From: Massospora cicadina
Lineage: Eukaryota; Entomophthoromycota; Entomophthoromycetes; Entomophthorales; Entomophthoraceae
Length of the DNA stretch: 64,000 nucleotides
Direction: 5' to 3'
NCBI GenBank assembly: GCA_022478985.1
Contig: JAKSZP010004242.1
Span: 47,110 to 111,109, forward strand
Made by a program: the position numbers and the translations under genes. The notes beneath the pieces are model-generated. The model worked only from the letters and a program-made list of their open reading frames with translations, made no database searches and was not told the origin of the DNA. Of the stretch, positions 54,278-63,536 are shown in pieces. Each line of letters opens with the position of its first letter. The first letter of the stretch is position 1.

Positions 54278-55411
54278 TGTGACGAATGGGGTCTTTACAT
54301 TGCCATAAAGCAGTTGGGCAAGAGGGCCCATGTGAGGGCCCATAGGCAAGAGAGGGCCGCTGTGGTGAGGTCCCTGGGTCCATTGGCTTGTTGAGCAGCT
54401 TAGATATCCCGGAACACTGTAAGGATTATGCTCGCACTGAGGAGGGCAGTTTGGCCTCCAGAGAGAGCATACAGAGAGGCGACAGCTCTGTCGAAATCTG
54501 AGGAATGGTTCATGTTGCTTCACTCAAAAAATCCATGACTCTTCTTAAGATCTCAAATAAATGGTTTCAAAATTTCAAAGTCTTATTTTCAATTTTTAAG
54601 GCTTTTATTGTATATATTAGAAGATGAAGTTGTCTTAAACACCTTCTATTGGTTTGTTTTTATATTAGGGAATGGGGGATGTGGGTAAATTGGACCCCGC
54701 AGAGTCCACAGGTGGCGGGCTATCTGCAGGCCTATTTTTGAGAATCTTGGCCTCCAATATTCTCATCTAGGCACGTTCTAGACCATTCGTTGAGTACCCA
54801 TGATATTACAGAAACTTTTACTGCATATATTTTCATTCATCAAGGATAAATCAGAACTCATCTCAACCTTATCACCAAAATTCCCATTTTTGGGATAATT
54901 TGGCCTGGCAGCCCCTGATTCGCTGGGCTGCCCTTCGCCATGGCTCTCAATAATTTCAACAAGCGGCAGATTTGGCTTGATGGCTCCTGATTTGTTGAGC
55001 TTCCCAATATTGTCATTTCCTTTTCTGGTGCTATTTGGCTTAGCAGCTCCTGATTCGTTGAGCTGCCCAATGCCATGATTCATGCTGCTTCCGTTTTTGG
55101 CATAATTTGGCTTGGCAGCCCCTGATTCGCTGGGCTGCTCTTTGCCGTTGCCAATCTCTATGCATGGGACCTCAGAATTCAGGTTGGCAGCCTCTGATTG
55201 GCCCAGTCGCCATTTACATTGACCTTTGCCGCCTTTACCTCGAGGTTTTATCAATTTTGTGGCATCAGATTCAACAGAATGCCATTTTTGAGGGTCGTTG
55301 CCCTTGAGCCCTATGTTTTTATGTAAATCGTGCATGGTACTATTAGCTGCGATTCCCACCTTAGGGGGGGTCAGGGCTATGTGGTGGTCAGGCAGCGCCT
55401 TGACCATCACA
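54278..55411 (-). mobile_element. Left (3') LTR of chromovirus
   Basis: 1134 bp, TGTGACGAATGGGGTC to TGACCATCACA in window orientation; matches 59692-60818 throughout with scattered differences. Contains an open reading frame in the element sense and imperfect internal repeats (about 54898-55210). In the element sense, ATATATACAATAAAAGCC (about 54620) is TATA-like. Confidence 0.94.
54778..55407 (-). CDS. Reading frame inside the chromovirus LTR with peptide repeats
   Basis: About 210 codons in the element sense, starting with an ATG five bases inside the LTR (MVKALPDHHIALTPPKVG) and ending near GTQRMV. The N-terminal part is basic (RGKGGKGQCKWRLGQSEA). The middle has repeats of the type ESGAAKPN, seen four times (ESGAAKPNYAKNG, ESGAAKPNSTRKG, KSGAIKPNLPLVE, ESGAARPNYPKNG), each preceded by QP, QL or KL. 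No known family is recognised. The right LTR has the same frame broken by a C7 to C5 change near 60773. The repeats exist at DNA level (about 60-75 bp), so they could be LTR structure that happens to be open. Confidence 0.5.
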   Translation of the reverse strand: MVKALPDHHIALTPPKVGIAANSTMHDLHKNIGLKGNDPQKWHSVESDATKLIKPRGKGGKGQCKWRLGQSEAANLNSEVPCIEIGNGKEQPSESGAAKPNYAKNGSSMNHGIGQLNESGAAKPNSTRKGNDNIGKLNKSGAIKPNLPLVEIIESHGEGQPSESGAARPNYPKNGNFGDKVEMSSDLSLMNENICSKSFCNIMGTQRMV

Positions 55412-55424
55412 TCACCCCCCTCAG
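55412..55424 (-). other. Polypurine tract of chromovirus
   Basis: CTGAGGGGGGTGA in the element sense, directly before the LTR start TGTGATGG. Confidence 0.8.
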
Positions 55425-55439
55425 AGGAGAGCCCCTATG

Positions 55440-56788
55440 CCCCCAGTATTCCTCCACCTTCCGGGGACAGTTAGCACAATTGGTAGCTGTTTGCCTGGAG
55501 GATTCTTCTATTGGGTAGCCAACCCATTTTACCAAGTACCATCGCTTTTATGTGAGCAACCTTGGTGTCTTGAATATTCTCTACCTCATATTCTGCCTCC
55601 CCTGGGTTGTCTGACTGGACCGGCTCCACTTTGCTGGTATGGGTCCTTCATACTTCCAGAGCTGCAAAACATGTAAAACCAGTTGTGCGCATGAACCTTC
55701 CGGGAATTCCAATTTGTACGCCACCTCATTCACCTGGTGGATGACCTTGTAGGGTCCCAGGTTGACCAGTCTGAACTTCCTACACTTTCCCAGGGATGTG
55801 TAGTGTTTTGCATTTATTAATACATAGTCACCATCTTTGAGGGGTGGAGCCTCTGAGTGATGCGCATCCGCCTTCCTCTTCTGAGCCTCCATCGCCTTCT
55901 CTAGTTTGGCTCTCAAAATCTCAAAATTTTCCTTTATTTCAGCCACTAACTCATCGCCGCAGAAATTGTTCCCCTTGCATGTCCCTCCATCAACCGTGGG
56001 TGATACTCGTGGTTTGTAAAGAAGGGTGACATTCCAGTCAATGAATGCACCAGGTTGTTGTATGAAAACTGTTTAATACTCAGCCACTTGATCCAATGAT
56101 CATGTCGCGTGGTGAGGTAGCACCATAGGTACTGTTCCAGGGTCTGATTGACCCTCTCCATCTGGCCATCCAACTGGGGGTGGTAGGCGGAGGAATGGCA
56201 AGGTTTAATTTTTCATTTTTCCAGGAGGTGATCCCAAAACCTGGAGATGAACTGCGGGCCCCTGTCTGAGATGATCTCGCCTGGAAGTCCATGTTGAGCA
56301 AAGACCTCCCTCATGAAGATTTCAGTCATTTCCTTTGCTGTGACCTTAGAGGTGCAGGGGAAGAACTCAGCATACTTTGTTAGTCGGTCCACCACCACCA
56401 TGACCGCGTCATAGCCCTCTGATTTTGGGAGCCCGTGATAAAATCCACGTTCAGGGAGGTCCACGGCATTTGGGCGATCTGCAGTGGATTAAGCTTCCCT
56501 GCGGGTTTGTTTTGGGATGGCTTTGATTGGGCGCAGGTAAGGCAGCACACAGTATATCCTCTCACCATTCCTACTAGGCCTGGCCAGGAGTAGTTTTGGC
56601 ATATTAGCTCGATCATTTTTCCCAGAGTGTCCCGCCAGGGAATGGTCATGGCATAGCTCCATTACCTCAGTTTGAAGCTTGAGCGTCAGAACCCATAGAC
56701 GGTCATGGTGCAGGATGAGGCCTCCCTCATTCCTGAAGTTCTTGTAGCCTTCACTTGGGTCCCCTCCCTCTATCTCTCTCCTGACCAT
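55440..56788 (-). pseudogene. Chromovirus integrase with chromodomain, broken
   Basis: Minus strand. The zinc domain HDHSLAGHSGKND (about 56655-56615) and CCLTCAQSKPSQNK; core open at 56464-56213 with VVVDRLTKYAEFF and ISDRGPQFISRFW (second Asp), after VDFITG (first Asp); then DGQMERVNQTLEQYL (Glu; about 56172-56130) and SYNNLVHSLTGMSPFF. GPY/F-type SLGKCRKFRLVNLGPYKVIH at about 55800-55740. A chromodomain follows, EYEVENIQDTKVAHIK then, one base out of frame, WYLVKWVGYPIEESS (about 55595-55500). All three DDE residues are present. Chromodomains steer integration to histone marks. Stops and shifts at 56464 and about 55545 break it. Confidence 0.92.
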
Positions 56789-56806
56789 TTCTCCGAATTT
56801 GGTGCA

Positions 56807-57320
56807 TCATTGGGCTGTCCAAATTCTTTCTTTTAGGTTGGCGCGTTCCTCTTGTATCAATGCAAACAGCTGGGGAGGGAGCATCATGGCCGTGTTGATC
56901 TTTTCCAGCTCCTCCTTCGTGAAGGTCATTTTTGGGTCCCGGCTGAGTAAGTCTGGGAGTAGGTTGCTCTCACATGGCTTATATTCTATCTTGAAATTAT
57001 ATTGAGATAGCTCCAGGTGCCAGCGGGCTTGTCTTTGGTTTATCCTACGGGGGCTCTTGTGGAACTCCAAGGCCCTGTGGTCAGTTTGGATTGTGAACTG
57101 ATGGCGCGCATACAACAGATGATGCTGCCACTCATCCAGTGCCGCAACAATCGCCAGGAGCTCCTTGTCATAGACAGGGTATTTGGTTTCTGCCAGTAGC
57201 ATCTTCCTGCTGAAGTAGCATACCGGGTGGTCCAAACCATCCTCCCCTGTCTGCAGTAGGACCGCCCCAATGGCGAAATTTGACGCATCTGTCTCTACAA
57301 TGAACGGGTGATTGGCGTCA
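56807..57320 (-). pseudogene. Chromovirus RNase H domain
   Basis: Reading down from about 57320: ETDASNFAIGAVLLQT (first Asp, about 57300-57250, in a neighbouring frame), then an open frame 57235-56807 (142 codons) with HPVCYFSRKMLLAETKYPVY, DKELLAIVAALDEWQHHLLY (Glu), FTIQTDHRALEFHKSPRRIN (Asp), ARWHLELSQYNFKIEYKPCE and NLLPDLLSRDPKM. RNase H removes the RNA strand of the hybrid. The N-terminal frame differs from the rest. Confidence 0.9.
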
Positions 57321-57391
57321 AGGTGCGTTAGGACTGGCGCTGTGAGGAGGGCCTTATCGATGGCCTGAAATGCCCTCTCTTCTTCCTCCCC

Positions 57392-58174
57392 TCATTTGAA
57401 AGGGACTTGCCCGGTCAGCTGGGTAAGCGGGGTGGCTGTTTCTGAGAGGTCCTTGGTGAATTTCCTCAGGAAATTCACCACACCTAAGAAACTGTGCACA
57501 CCTGTCTTATCCGTTGGCGCTGCCCATTCCTTCACTGCTGTCAGCTTGTCTGGGCAGATGGCTGTCCCCTTTTCAAATACAACGTTTCCTAGGTAAGACA
57601 CTGAGCCCTTGTAGAACTCGCATTTGGAGGGCTTTAGACGCAGGTTGGCCTTATCCAGTGCACTGAGGACCCTCTTGACGTCCTCTGTGTGCATCTCGCG
57701 AGACTTGGAGAACACCAAGATGTTATCCATATATGCGACGCAGCATCTCCCGATCAAGTCGCCCAGGGCATGGTCAATGGTCTTTTGGAAAACGGCAGGG
57801 GCGTTCTTGAGTCCAAACGTCATAACCCTGTATTCATATACCCCTAGGTGGCACTTGAATGCCGTGTACTGTTGGTGCTCTGGTACAACTGGCACTTGGT
57901 TGAAAGCGTCAACCAGGTCTAACTTAGAGAACACCTGACTCCCAGCAATCATCTGTGAGATGCTCGACATCAGCGGGATGGGGTAGGGGTCCGTTTCCAT
58001 TATGGCATTTATGCGGCGGTAGTCCACACAGGGGCGGAGCTCGCCATTGGCCTTGAGGACCAGGAGGCTGGGAGATACCACAGGAGATTTTGAGGGCACT
58101 ATCATCCCTTGCTCCAACATATCCTTCACATACTGGTCTAGGGCTTCCTTTGCTCTGGGATTCAGGGGGTACAC
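57392..58174 (-). CDS. Chromovirus reverse transcriptase domain, open for 260 codons
   Basis: The longest Gypsy RT frame in the window. YPLNPRAKEALDQYVKDMLE, QGMIVPSKSPVVSPSLLVLK, RPCVDYRRINAIMETDPYPI, FSKLDLVDAFNQVPVVPEHQ (catalytic Asp in LDL), YEYRVMTFGLKNAPAVFQKT, HTEDVKRVLSALDKANLRLK and FLGVVNFLRKFTKDLSETAT are all as expected for Ty3/Gypsy RT. The catalytic box is YMDN (57722-57733): YMDD with its second Asp changed to Asn, a G-to-A change, so the enzyme should be dead even though the frame is open. The ATG is internal to a pol frame. Confidence 0.93.
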   Translation of the reverse strand: MYPLNPRAKEALDQYVKDMLEQGMIVPSKSPVVSPSLLVLKANGELRPCVDYRRINAIMETDPYPIPLMSSISQMIAGSQVFSKLDLVDAFNQVPVVPEHQQYTAFKCHLGVYEYRVMTFGLKNAPAVFQKTIDHALGDLIGRCCVAYMDNILVFSKSREMHTEDVKRVLSALDKANLRLKPSKCEFYKGSVSYLGNVVFEKGTAICPDKLTAVKEWAAPTDKTGVHSFLGVVNFLRKFTKDLSETATPLTQLTGQVPFK

Positions 58175-58970
58175 TGGGCTTCTTTTTTTGGGAGCTCAGC
58201 ATCCCCTTTGAACTTGAACGAGAATAGAAAGGGGCCCTGTGGATCGCAGGGGGAGGCGACGCTCTTCTGGAACAGGTGCTCATAGTCTCTGAATTCCTCC
58301 AGTATCTGTTCCTTCTCTGCCCCTAAGTGCACAGAGTTCACACCAGGCCTGCTTCTGCCAGAGGTAAAGAATTCTAACAACAAGGGCTCTTGTTCCTTGG
58401 GGTGAAGCATCACCTGGCCCTCCTCCAAATCAAAGTGTATGGAGTACTTATGCCACCATTTCATGCCCAGAACGATGGGATGGGGCAGTTTCTGGATGGC
58501 GCAAAAGTCTTCCCAGAAATGGTGGATTCCCTGTTGGAGCTTGATCTTGGGCTCAACCTCCCAGCATTCCGATGACTTTGAGGTGTCCGCAAGAGTCATG
58601 GTACCCTTTTCTCGCATTTTTACTCTTAATTTCTTGGCTAGCTCTTGGTCCATGTAGTTTTCTTCGCCCCAGTATCCACTAAAGCCCACAGTTTTTCCAA
58701 CTTGGCCCCTTTCTCTTTCTTCTTTCGCTTCAAAGTAAACGGAATAAACAGGTAGGAGGAACTGTTTCCTTTATTGAGCGAAGATATGTGGGCAGGGGTT
58801 AGACGAAGGTTGTAAGTGGGGCCGTCCAGGACGCTGGGTGCAGTGGGTGCAGGAGCTGCAAGGCGTGGGACATTCTCCCCGGGGCCCCCCTGCTCCTGTT
58901 GCCCCATATGGCTTGATATGGGCTCTGACTCCGCGCTTCTTCCGCGGAATCTACTGTGATTCCCAGGCAC
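58162..58970 (-). pseudogene. Chromovirus aspartic protease and linker
   Basis: LWALVDTGA at about 58690-58665 carries the intact catalytic motif DTGA (58665-58676). One base later the frame changes: the upstream frame ends in TTWTKS, and the downstream frame 58689-58162 gives EENYMDQELAKKLRVKM, LADTSKSSECWEVEPKIKLQ, FWEDFCAIQKLPHPIVLGMK, WWHKYSIHFDLEEGQV (the ILGMDWL-type motif as IVLGMKWW) and a linker EKEQILEEFRDYEHLFQKS leading to RT. Cuts the polyprotein in the family. Confidence 0.87.
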
Positions 58971-59690
58971 AGGGGCCCTGCTTGGGCCAAGGCTAGCTGG
59001 TTTTCTACCTGGGAAGCAATAGTGACCTCTTCTTCCAAGGTTGCCCCCAGGCGGGTGGCGGCAATAGCTGTGAGGATGTCTGGGTGAAGGTTCTGTCTAA
59101 TCATCCGTGCGAGCTGGGAAGGAGACACTTTGGCGGCTTTGGCTAGGGGTCAGAACAACTGAGCGTACTCCTTGACGGCCATTTTCCCTTGGCTGAAGGC
59201 CAAGAGCGCAGACCAGGCGGCATCCTGAGAGTCGTTTGGGGTGGCGGCTTTTTCCACAAGTGGGAGGCAGTCCTCCAGAGAAGCAGGAAGGGCCGGCTGA
59301 GTCTCCAATAGGTTGGTAAGCCAGATTGACAGGTTCTTTGGTAGGTCCGCTATCACCTGGGCAATCTGAAGGGATGCAGCCGTTGTAACCCCAGAGGTCA
59401 CTGTAAGGCGGGCCTGTAATCTAACGTGGGAGAAGGTACCGTGCATAACACTCAACTCCTTTGGGGTCAATGCTTGTCTAAACTCGGACGTGGCATCAAC
59501 GTGTTGGACATAAGCGATTGAATTCCCTTGGGATGGGAGGAGATGAGCGGCTTCCCTCAGCAGGAACAGGATGGAGAAGATGACCATCAGGAGAGTGGTA
59601 GTTTGCTCATACCAGGCAGGTAGGGCTCTTTCATGTGGTCTCCCCATCCCATCCCATAAAAGGGAGATGAGGTTGAAGGAACTTCGTCTA
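58799..59690 (-). pseudogene. Chromovirus gag, broken
   Basis: Begins just inside the right LTR (RRSSFNLISLLWDGMGRPHE, about 59685-59625). The capsid part has LLPSQGNSIAYVQHVDATSE, ALTPKELSVMHGTFSHVRLQ and AWSALLAFSQGKMAVKEYAQ, with a stop at 59150; then PSQLARMIRQNLHPDILTAI (59105-59045) and LGATLEEEVTIASQVENQLA in the next open stretch (59128-58799). No zinc knuckle is visible; several fungal chromoviruses also lack a clear one. Upstream, the open frame runs into the LTR, which is not expected to be translated. Confidence 0.8.
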
Positions 59691-59691
59691 A

Positions 59692-60818
59692 TGTGACGAA
59701 TGGGGTCTCTCCACATTGCCACAAAGCAGTTGGGCAAGAGGGCCCATGTGAGGGTCCATAGGCAAGAGAGGGCCACTTTGGTGAGGTCCCTCGTCCATTG
59801 TCTTGTTGAGCAGCTTAGATATCCCGGAACACTGTAAGGATTATGCTCGCACTGAGGAGGGCATTTTGGCCTCCAGAGAGAGTATACAGAGAGGTGACAG
59901 CTCTGTCAAAATCCGAGGAATGGTCCATGTTGCTTCACTCAAAAATCCATGACTCTTCTTAAGATCTCAAATAAATGATTTAAAATTTCAAAATCTTTTT
60001 TTCAATTTTTAAGGTTTTTATTGTATATATTAGAAGATGAAGTTGTCTTAAACACCTTCGCTTGGTTTGTTTTTATATTAGGGAATGGGGGATGTGGGGA
60101 AATTGGACCCCGCAGAGTCCACAGGTGGCGGGCTATCTGCAGGCCTATTTTGAGAATCTTGGCCTCCAATATTCCCATCTAGGCACGTTCTAGACCGTTT
60201 GTTAAGTACCCATGGCGTTACGGAAACTTTTCCACATATGTTTTTGTTTGTTGAGGATAAATAAGAACACATCTCGACCTTATTGCCAAAATTCCCATTT
60301 TTGGGATAATTTGGCCTGGCAGCCCCTGATTCGCTGGGCTGCCCTTCGCCATAACTCAATAATTTTAATGAGTGGCAGATTTGGCTTGATGGCTCCTGAT
60401 TTGTTGAGCTGCCCAATGCTATCATTTCCTTTTCTGGTATTATTTGGCTTAGCAGCTCCTGATTCGTTGAGCTGCCCAATGCCATGATTCATGCTGCTTC
60501 CGTTTTTGGCATAATTTGGCTTGGCAGCCCCTGATTCGCTGAGCTGCTCTTTGCTGTTGCCATTCTCTATGCATGGGACCTTGGAATTCGGGTTGTCAGC
60601 CTCTGATTGGCCCAGTCGCCATTTACATTGACCTTTGCCGCCTTTGCCTCGAGGTTTTAAAAATTTTGTGGCATCAGATTCAACAGAATGCCATTTTTGA
60701 GGGTCGTTGCCCTTGAGCCCTATGTTTTTATGTAAATTGTGCGCTGTACTATTAGCCACAATCCCCGCCTTAGGGGGTCAGGGCTATGTGGTGGTCAGGC
60801 AGCGCCTTGACCATCACA
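59692..60818 (-). mobile_element. Right (5') LTR of chromovirus
   Basis: 1127 bp, same ends as the left LTR (TGTGACGAATGG to CCATCACA). Immediately left of it, in the element sense, the sequence is TTAGACGAAGTTCC, which does not start with TGG, so priming is probably not by an intact tRNA 3' end as in the other elements. GAAGG follows at 60819-60823. Confidence 0.94.
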
Positions 60819-60823
60819 GAAGG
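60819..60823. repeat. Target-site duplication of chromovirus (right copy)
   Basis: GAAGG, identical to 54273-54277; 5 bp is the normal Ty3/Gypsy value. Confidence 0.92.
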
Positions 60824-61043
60824 AAGAAGGAAGGAGCAACTATAAGAAAATCCGCTAAGTTTATTATATCAAAATAAAGAAGTGTTTTGGGGGAAATTGC
60901 TCCCATTTTATTATATTTTAATTGTTTACAAGTGTATTGAGGAACCAGCAATTGTCATATCATCTGTTCCAATTGTTCAATGGTCATAACCCTGTACAAA
61001 AAACCTTTGGCAGATATATATACAGAATTGCTAAAATTCAAAA
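60824..61043 (+). mobile_element. Alpha 3' LTR, second part (220 bp)
   Basis: Continues the alpha LTR (AAGAAGGAAGGAGCAAC, then GCTCCCATTTTATTATATTT), colinear with 47404-47605, ending near AAATTCAAAA at 61043. With 53886-54277 the total is 612 bp, equal to the 5' LTR. Confidence 0.9.
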
Positions 61044-61048
61044 GATGT

Positions 61049-62164
61049 CTAAACCTTGATCAATAATCTGCTTTGCATAGGGTTTTGATACTTCAGCTTA
61101 GGCTTCTTTGGTAATTTTCAAGGGTTTAGTTGCTTTTACTGTGTCCCAAGTAGTGACCATCATGACATTATTAGCTACGATATGGTGGAGGTTATCCTTA
61201 GAAACATCTTCAGCCCTAAAGAGCTCATCAGAGTCAGGTGATATGGTTTGAAAATCGGTGGAGTTAGAACATTCCGCCTCACTCCACTTGCTCTTTTCCC
61301 GCCTCATTCTCACTGTTGATTTCTAGAGAAAAGTTGACCCTATGCTTTTTGTTGGACTTTATGAAGCATTGTCTAGCAAAATGCCCTTGTTGACAATTGT
61401 GGCATATAATTGGCCCTGTTTACTGTTTTTTCTCGAAATTTCGGTTTGTATTTTGTAAATTTTTCCTCTGGTCAGACATCATGTTGCTTTTTGGGCCCAA
61501 AAATTTGTGATTTCTGCTGATCTTTGGCCCTATTAGGAGTATTAGAATTATGGGAACAGCTTCTCAAGTAATTGGTAAGCTCTTGGATTTCCAAGCTTCC
61601 TTTGAATGCAGGTAGCATAGCATTGTGCAGTTCATGGAAGGACATAATTGTATGCTTCATTGCAATCTTGGCATCAAACTTATCTATTTCATTGCACCCA
61701 CGCAGAACTTGTGCCTCATGGAAGAATCTATCCACAAAGTCCTTAATAGTCTCATTCTGTTTGAATTTGATATTAAGAAGCTCCCTTTTTCGGGTTTCTA
61801 GTTTCTCAGGCCCTCCAAACTGTTTTGTTATTGCAATTTTAGCATCCATATAGGATTAATTGTCACCCAAATAGGGCATAACGAGGTCACAGCTATGGGC
61901 ATCGAGTGAGTTAATCAGTGCCAATCCTTTTACATGGTCTGATGCTCCTCTCATATTGCATTTTTCAAATAATTTGAGGAAAGAGTGAACATTTCTATCC
62001 TTATTGAACTTTGGTAAATTGAGTGGTTTGATGTCATCTCGCCCTACTTTGGGAAAAGGAATTGTACTTCTTCTGGAACTTCTTGGTGTATCCTCTCCCA
62101 TAATCAGCCCTTTTTTCCGTTGGGAAGTATCTGGAGTTGGGATTGATGCTAGGACTCTAGGCAT
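61049..62164 (-). pseudogene. Beta gag: capsid and zinc knuckle
   Basis: Minus strand. The open part 62164-61856 has DDIKPLNLPKFNKDRNVHSF, KLFEKCNMRGASDHVKGLAL and DLVMPYLGDN; a stop at 61853-61855; then 61849-61472 in the same frame: DAKIAITKQFGGPEKLETRK, LLNIKFKQNETIKDFVDRFF, HEAQVLRGCNEIDKFDAKIA, LHNAMLPAFKGSLEIQELTN. The knuckle CHNCQQGHFARQC (about 61415-61375) is intact. A further open stretch, 61313-61098, is acidic (DFQTISPDSDELFRAEDVSK). Only one stop splits the capsid. The sequence runs up to alpha at 61043 and continues with protease at 41689. Confidence 0.88.
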
Positions 62165-62169
62165 ATAAT

Positions 62170-63521
62170 GGATATTTGAAATATCAGTTTCTGCATCAGT
62201 GTCAACTTCTGATCATTTTATTTCATGATGTTTCTCCAAACTACTGGATTCTGACGCCTGAATTTAGCCCTAAGTTACTTCTCCAATTTGTTTTTTGGCT
62301 GGCTAAGCGGAGCTTTTTCCTATTTCTTTTTTGTCAAAGTTGGGTGAGCACTGGCAGCCTTGTTTATGAGGGATTCAAATTCTTTTTTAAGGTTGTTGTA
62401 CTCCTATTTCTTTAAAGCTTGATTGGTTGTTAAGCTTTTTATATCTTTGTCTATACTGTCTCCTCAGGAATTTGCAGTCAATAGCTTCATTCTGAGTTCC
62501 CAATTTTCCTGAGTAGTTTCAGTATTTCTGACCTACAATCTCAATACCACAGTCCAAAGTTTAGAAATATCTCTTTGATCTGAGCATCCTCTTCATCCCT
62601 ATTTGGAATGGCTGGCTTTGCTGCAAGATCCTCAAAGTTTTTGTTGATAGTATCCAGTTCAGCCCAAACATACTCTTCAAAGCCATCAACTTTTACATTT
62701 AGCTCCAGGTGATTTTTTTGGCCGAAGTGGCATGTATGGTAAGTCATTCTGATTATGACAATAGATAATCTGAATGGCTTTCCAGTTTTTGACAACGGTT
62801 TATTAATAGTTTGTACCCATTCTTGTGATATCCCATGGTGGGCTAGAACTTCTGTGGCTATTTCTGGGACTCCTTCGTTCAGAAGCTCCTCAATGGTGTT
62901 TAATCTCCCATAAGCTTCATTGGCAAGTCCCATATTATCAACAATTGCCTTTTGGACTTCAGCAAAGCTGGAATTTAGCTTGTCCAGTAGGGCATTTTGG
63001 GAAGATTGTTCCACCTCTTGCACATGGTAGATTTCCATGATTTCCATATTCTGTCTAGCAATTATTCGCTGAGTATGTTTAATTGAAGGTTAAACAAAGT
63101 TAACCAGGAATTTGTAAGTTGCTTGACTGTCTGTGAGACGTCTGGCAAGAGATGCCATGGTAGCATTGCGGTACTTCATATATATCTCCATCTTGAGTGC
63201 CTGATCCTTAAGGTAGTAGAACAGGCTGAAGGAGGGTCGATTTTTGAAGTACCAATCCTAAAACCCTGATATATAGGGTTTTCAGTATAGCTTTTACGCT
63301 TGGTGATGTAAGATCAATTGGGCTGGTTGTATAGCATGAGCTCCCCCCAATGTGATAATATCCAGGGAGTAGGAGGTGCCCGCTTCTAAGCCGTGGCAGC
63401 TGGTGTTAAAATAATCTGATATTTCTTTGTCACTAGTTTCCATCTCATTGTCGCTTTCACATCTGGTTGATTCTTCTAGGAATTGGTCATGGGAATCCAT
63501 TTTGTAGAATGTAACCAGTTT
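62170..63521 (-). pseudogene. Beta gag N-terminal region
   Basis: Open at 63047-62541 (168 codons): EIYHVQEVEQSSQNALLDKL, SSFAEVQKAIVDNMGLANEA, YGRLNTIEELLNEGVPEIAT, LNVKVDGFEEYVWAELDTIN, rich in heptad-like spacing, so probably a coiled coil. An earlier stretch, 63581-63294, starts inside the LTR (HDQFLEESTRCESDNEMETS, acidic). Between 62541 and 62170 no frame is clear. G2 gag has a comparable coiled-coil N-terminus. No known domain is recognised. Confidence 0.65.
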
Positions 63522-63534
63522 TGAGTGAGCACCA
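63522..63534 (-). other. Primer-binding site of beta
   Basis: TGAGTGAGCACCA on the plus strand, i.e. TGGTGCTCACTCA in the element sense, 2 bp inside the LTR end. Shares TGGTGCTCACT with G2, G3 and alpha. Confidence 0.85.
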
Positions 63535-63536
63535 GT

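Noticed and set aside
59691..59776. Upstream extension of chromovirus gag into the LTR
   Set aside because: Translation would have to begin in LTR sequence; more likely a chance open extension.
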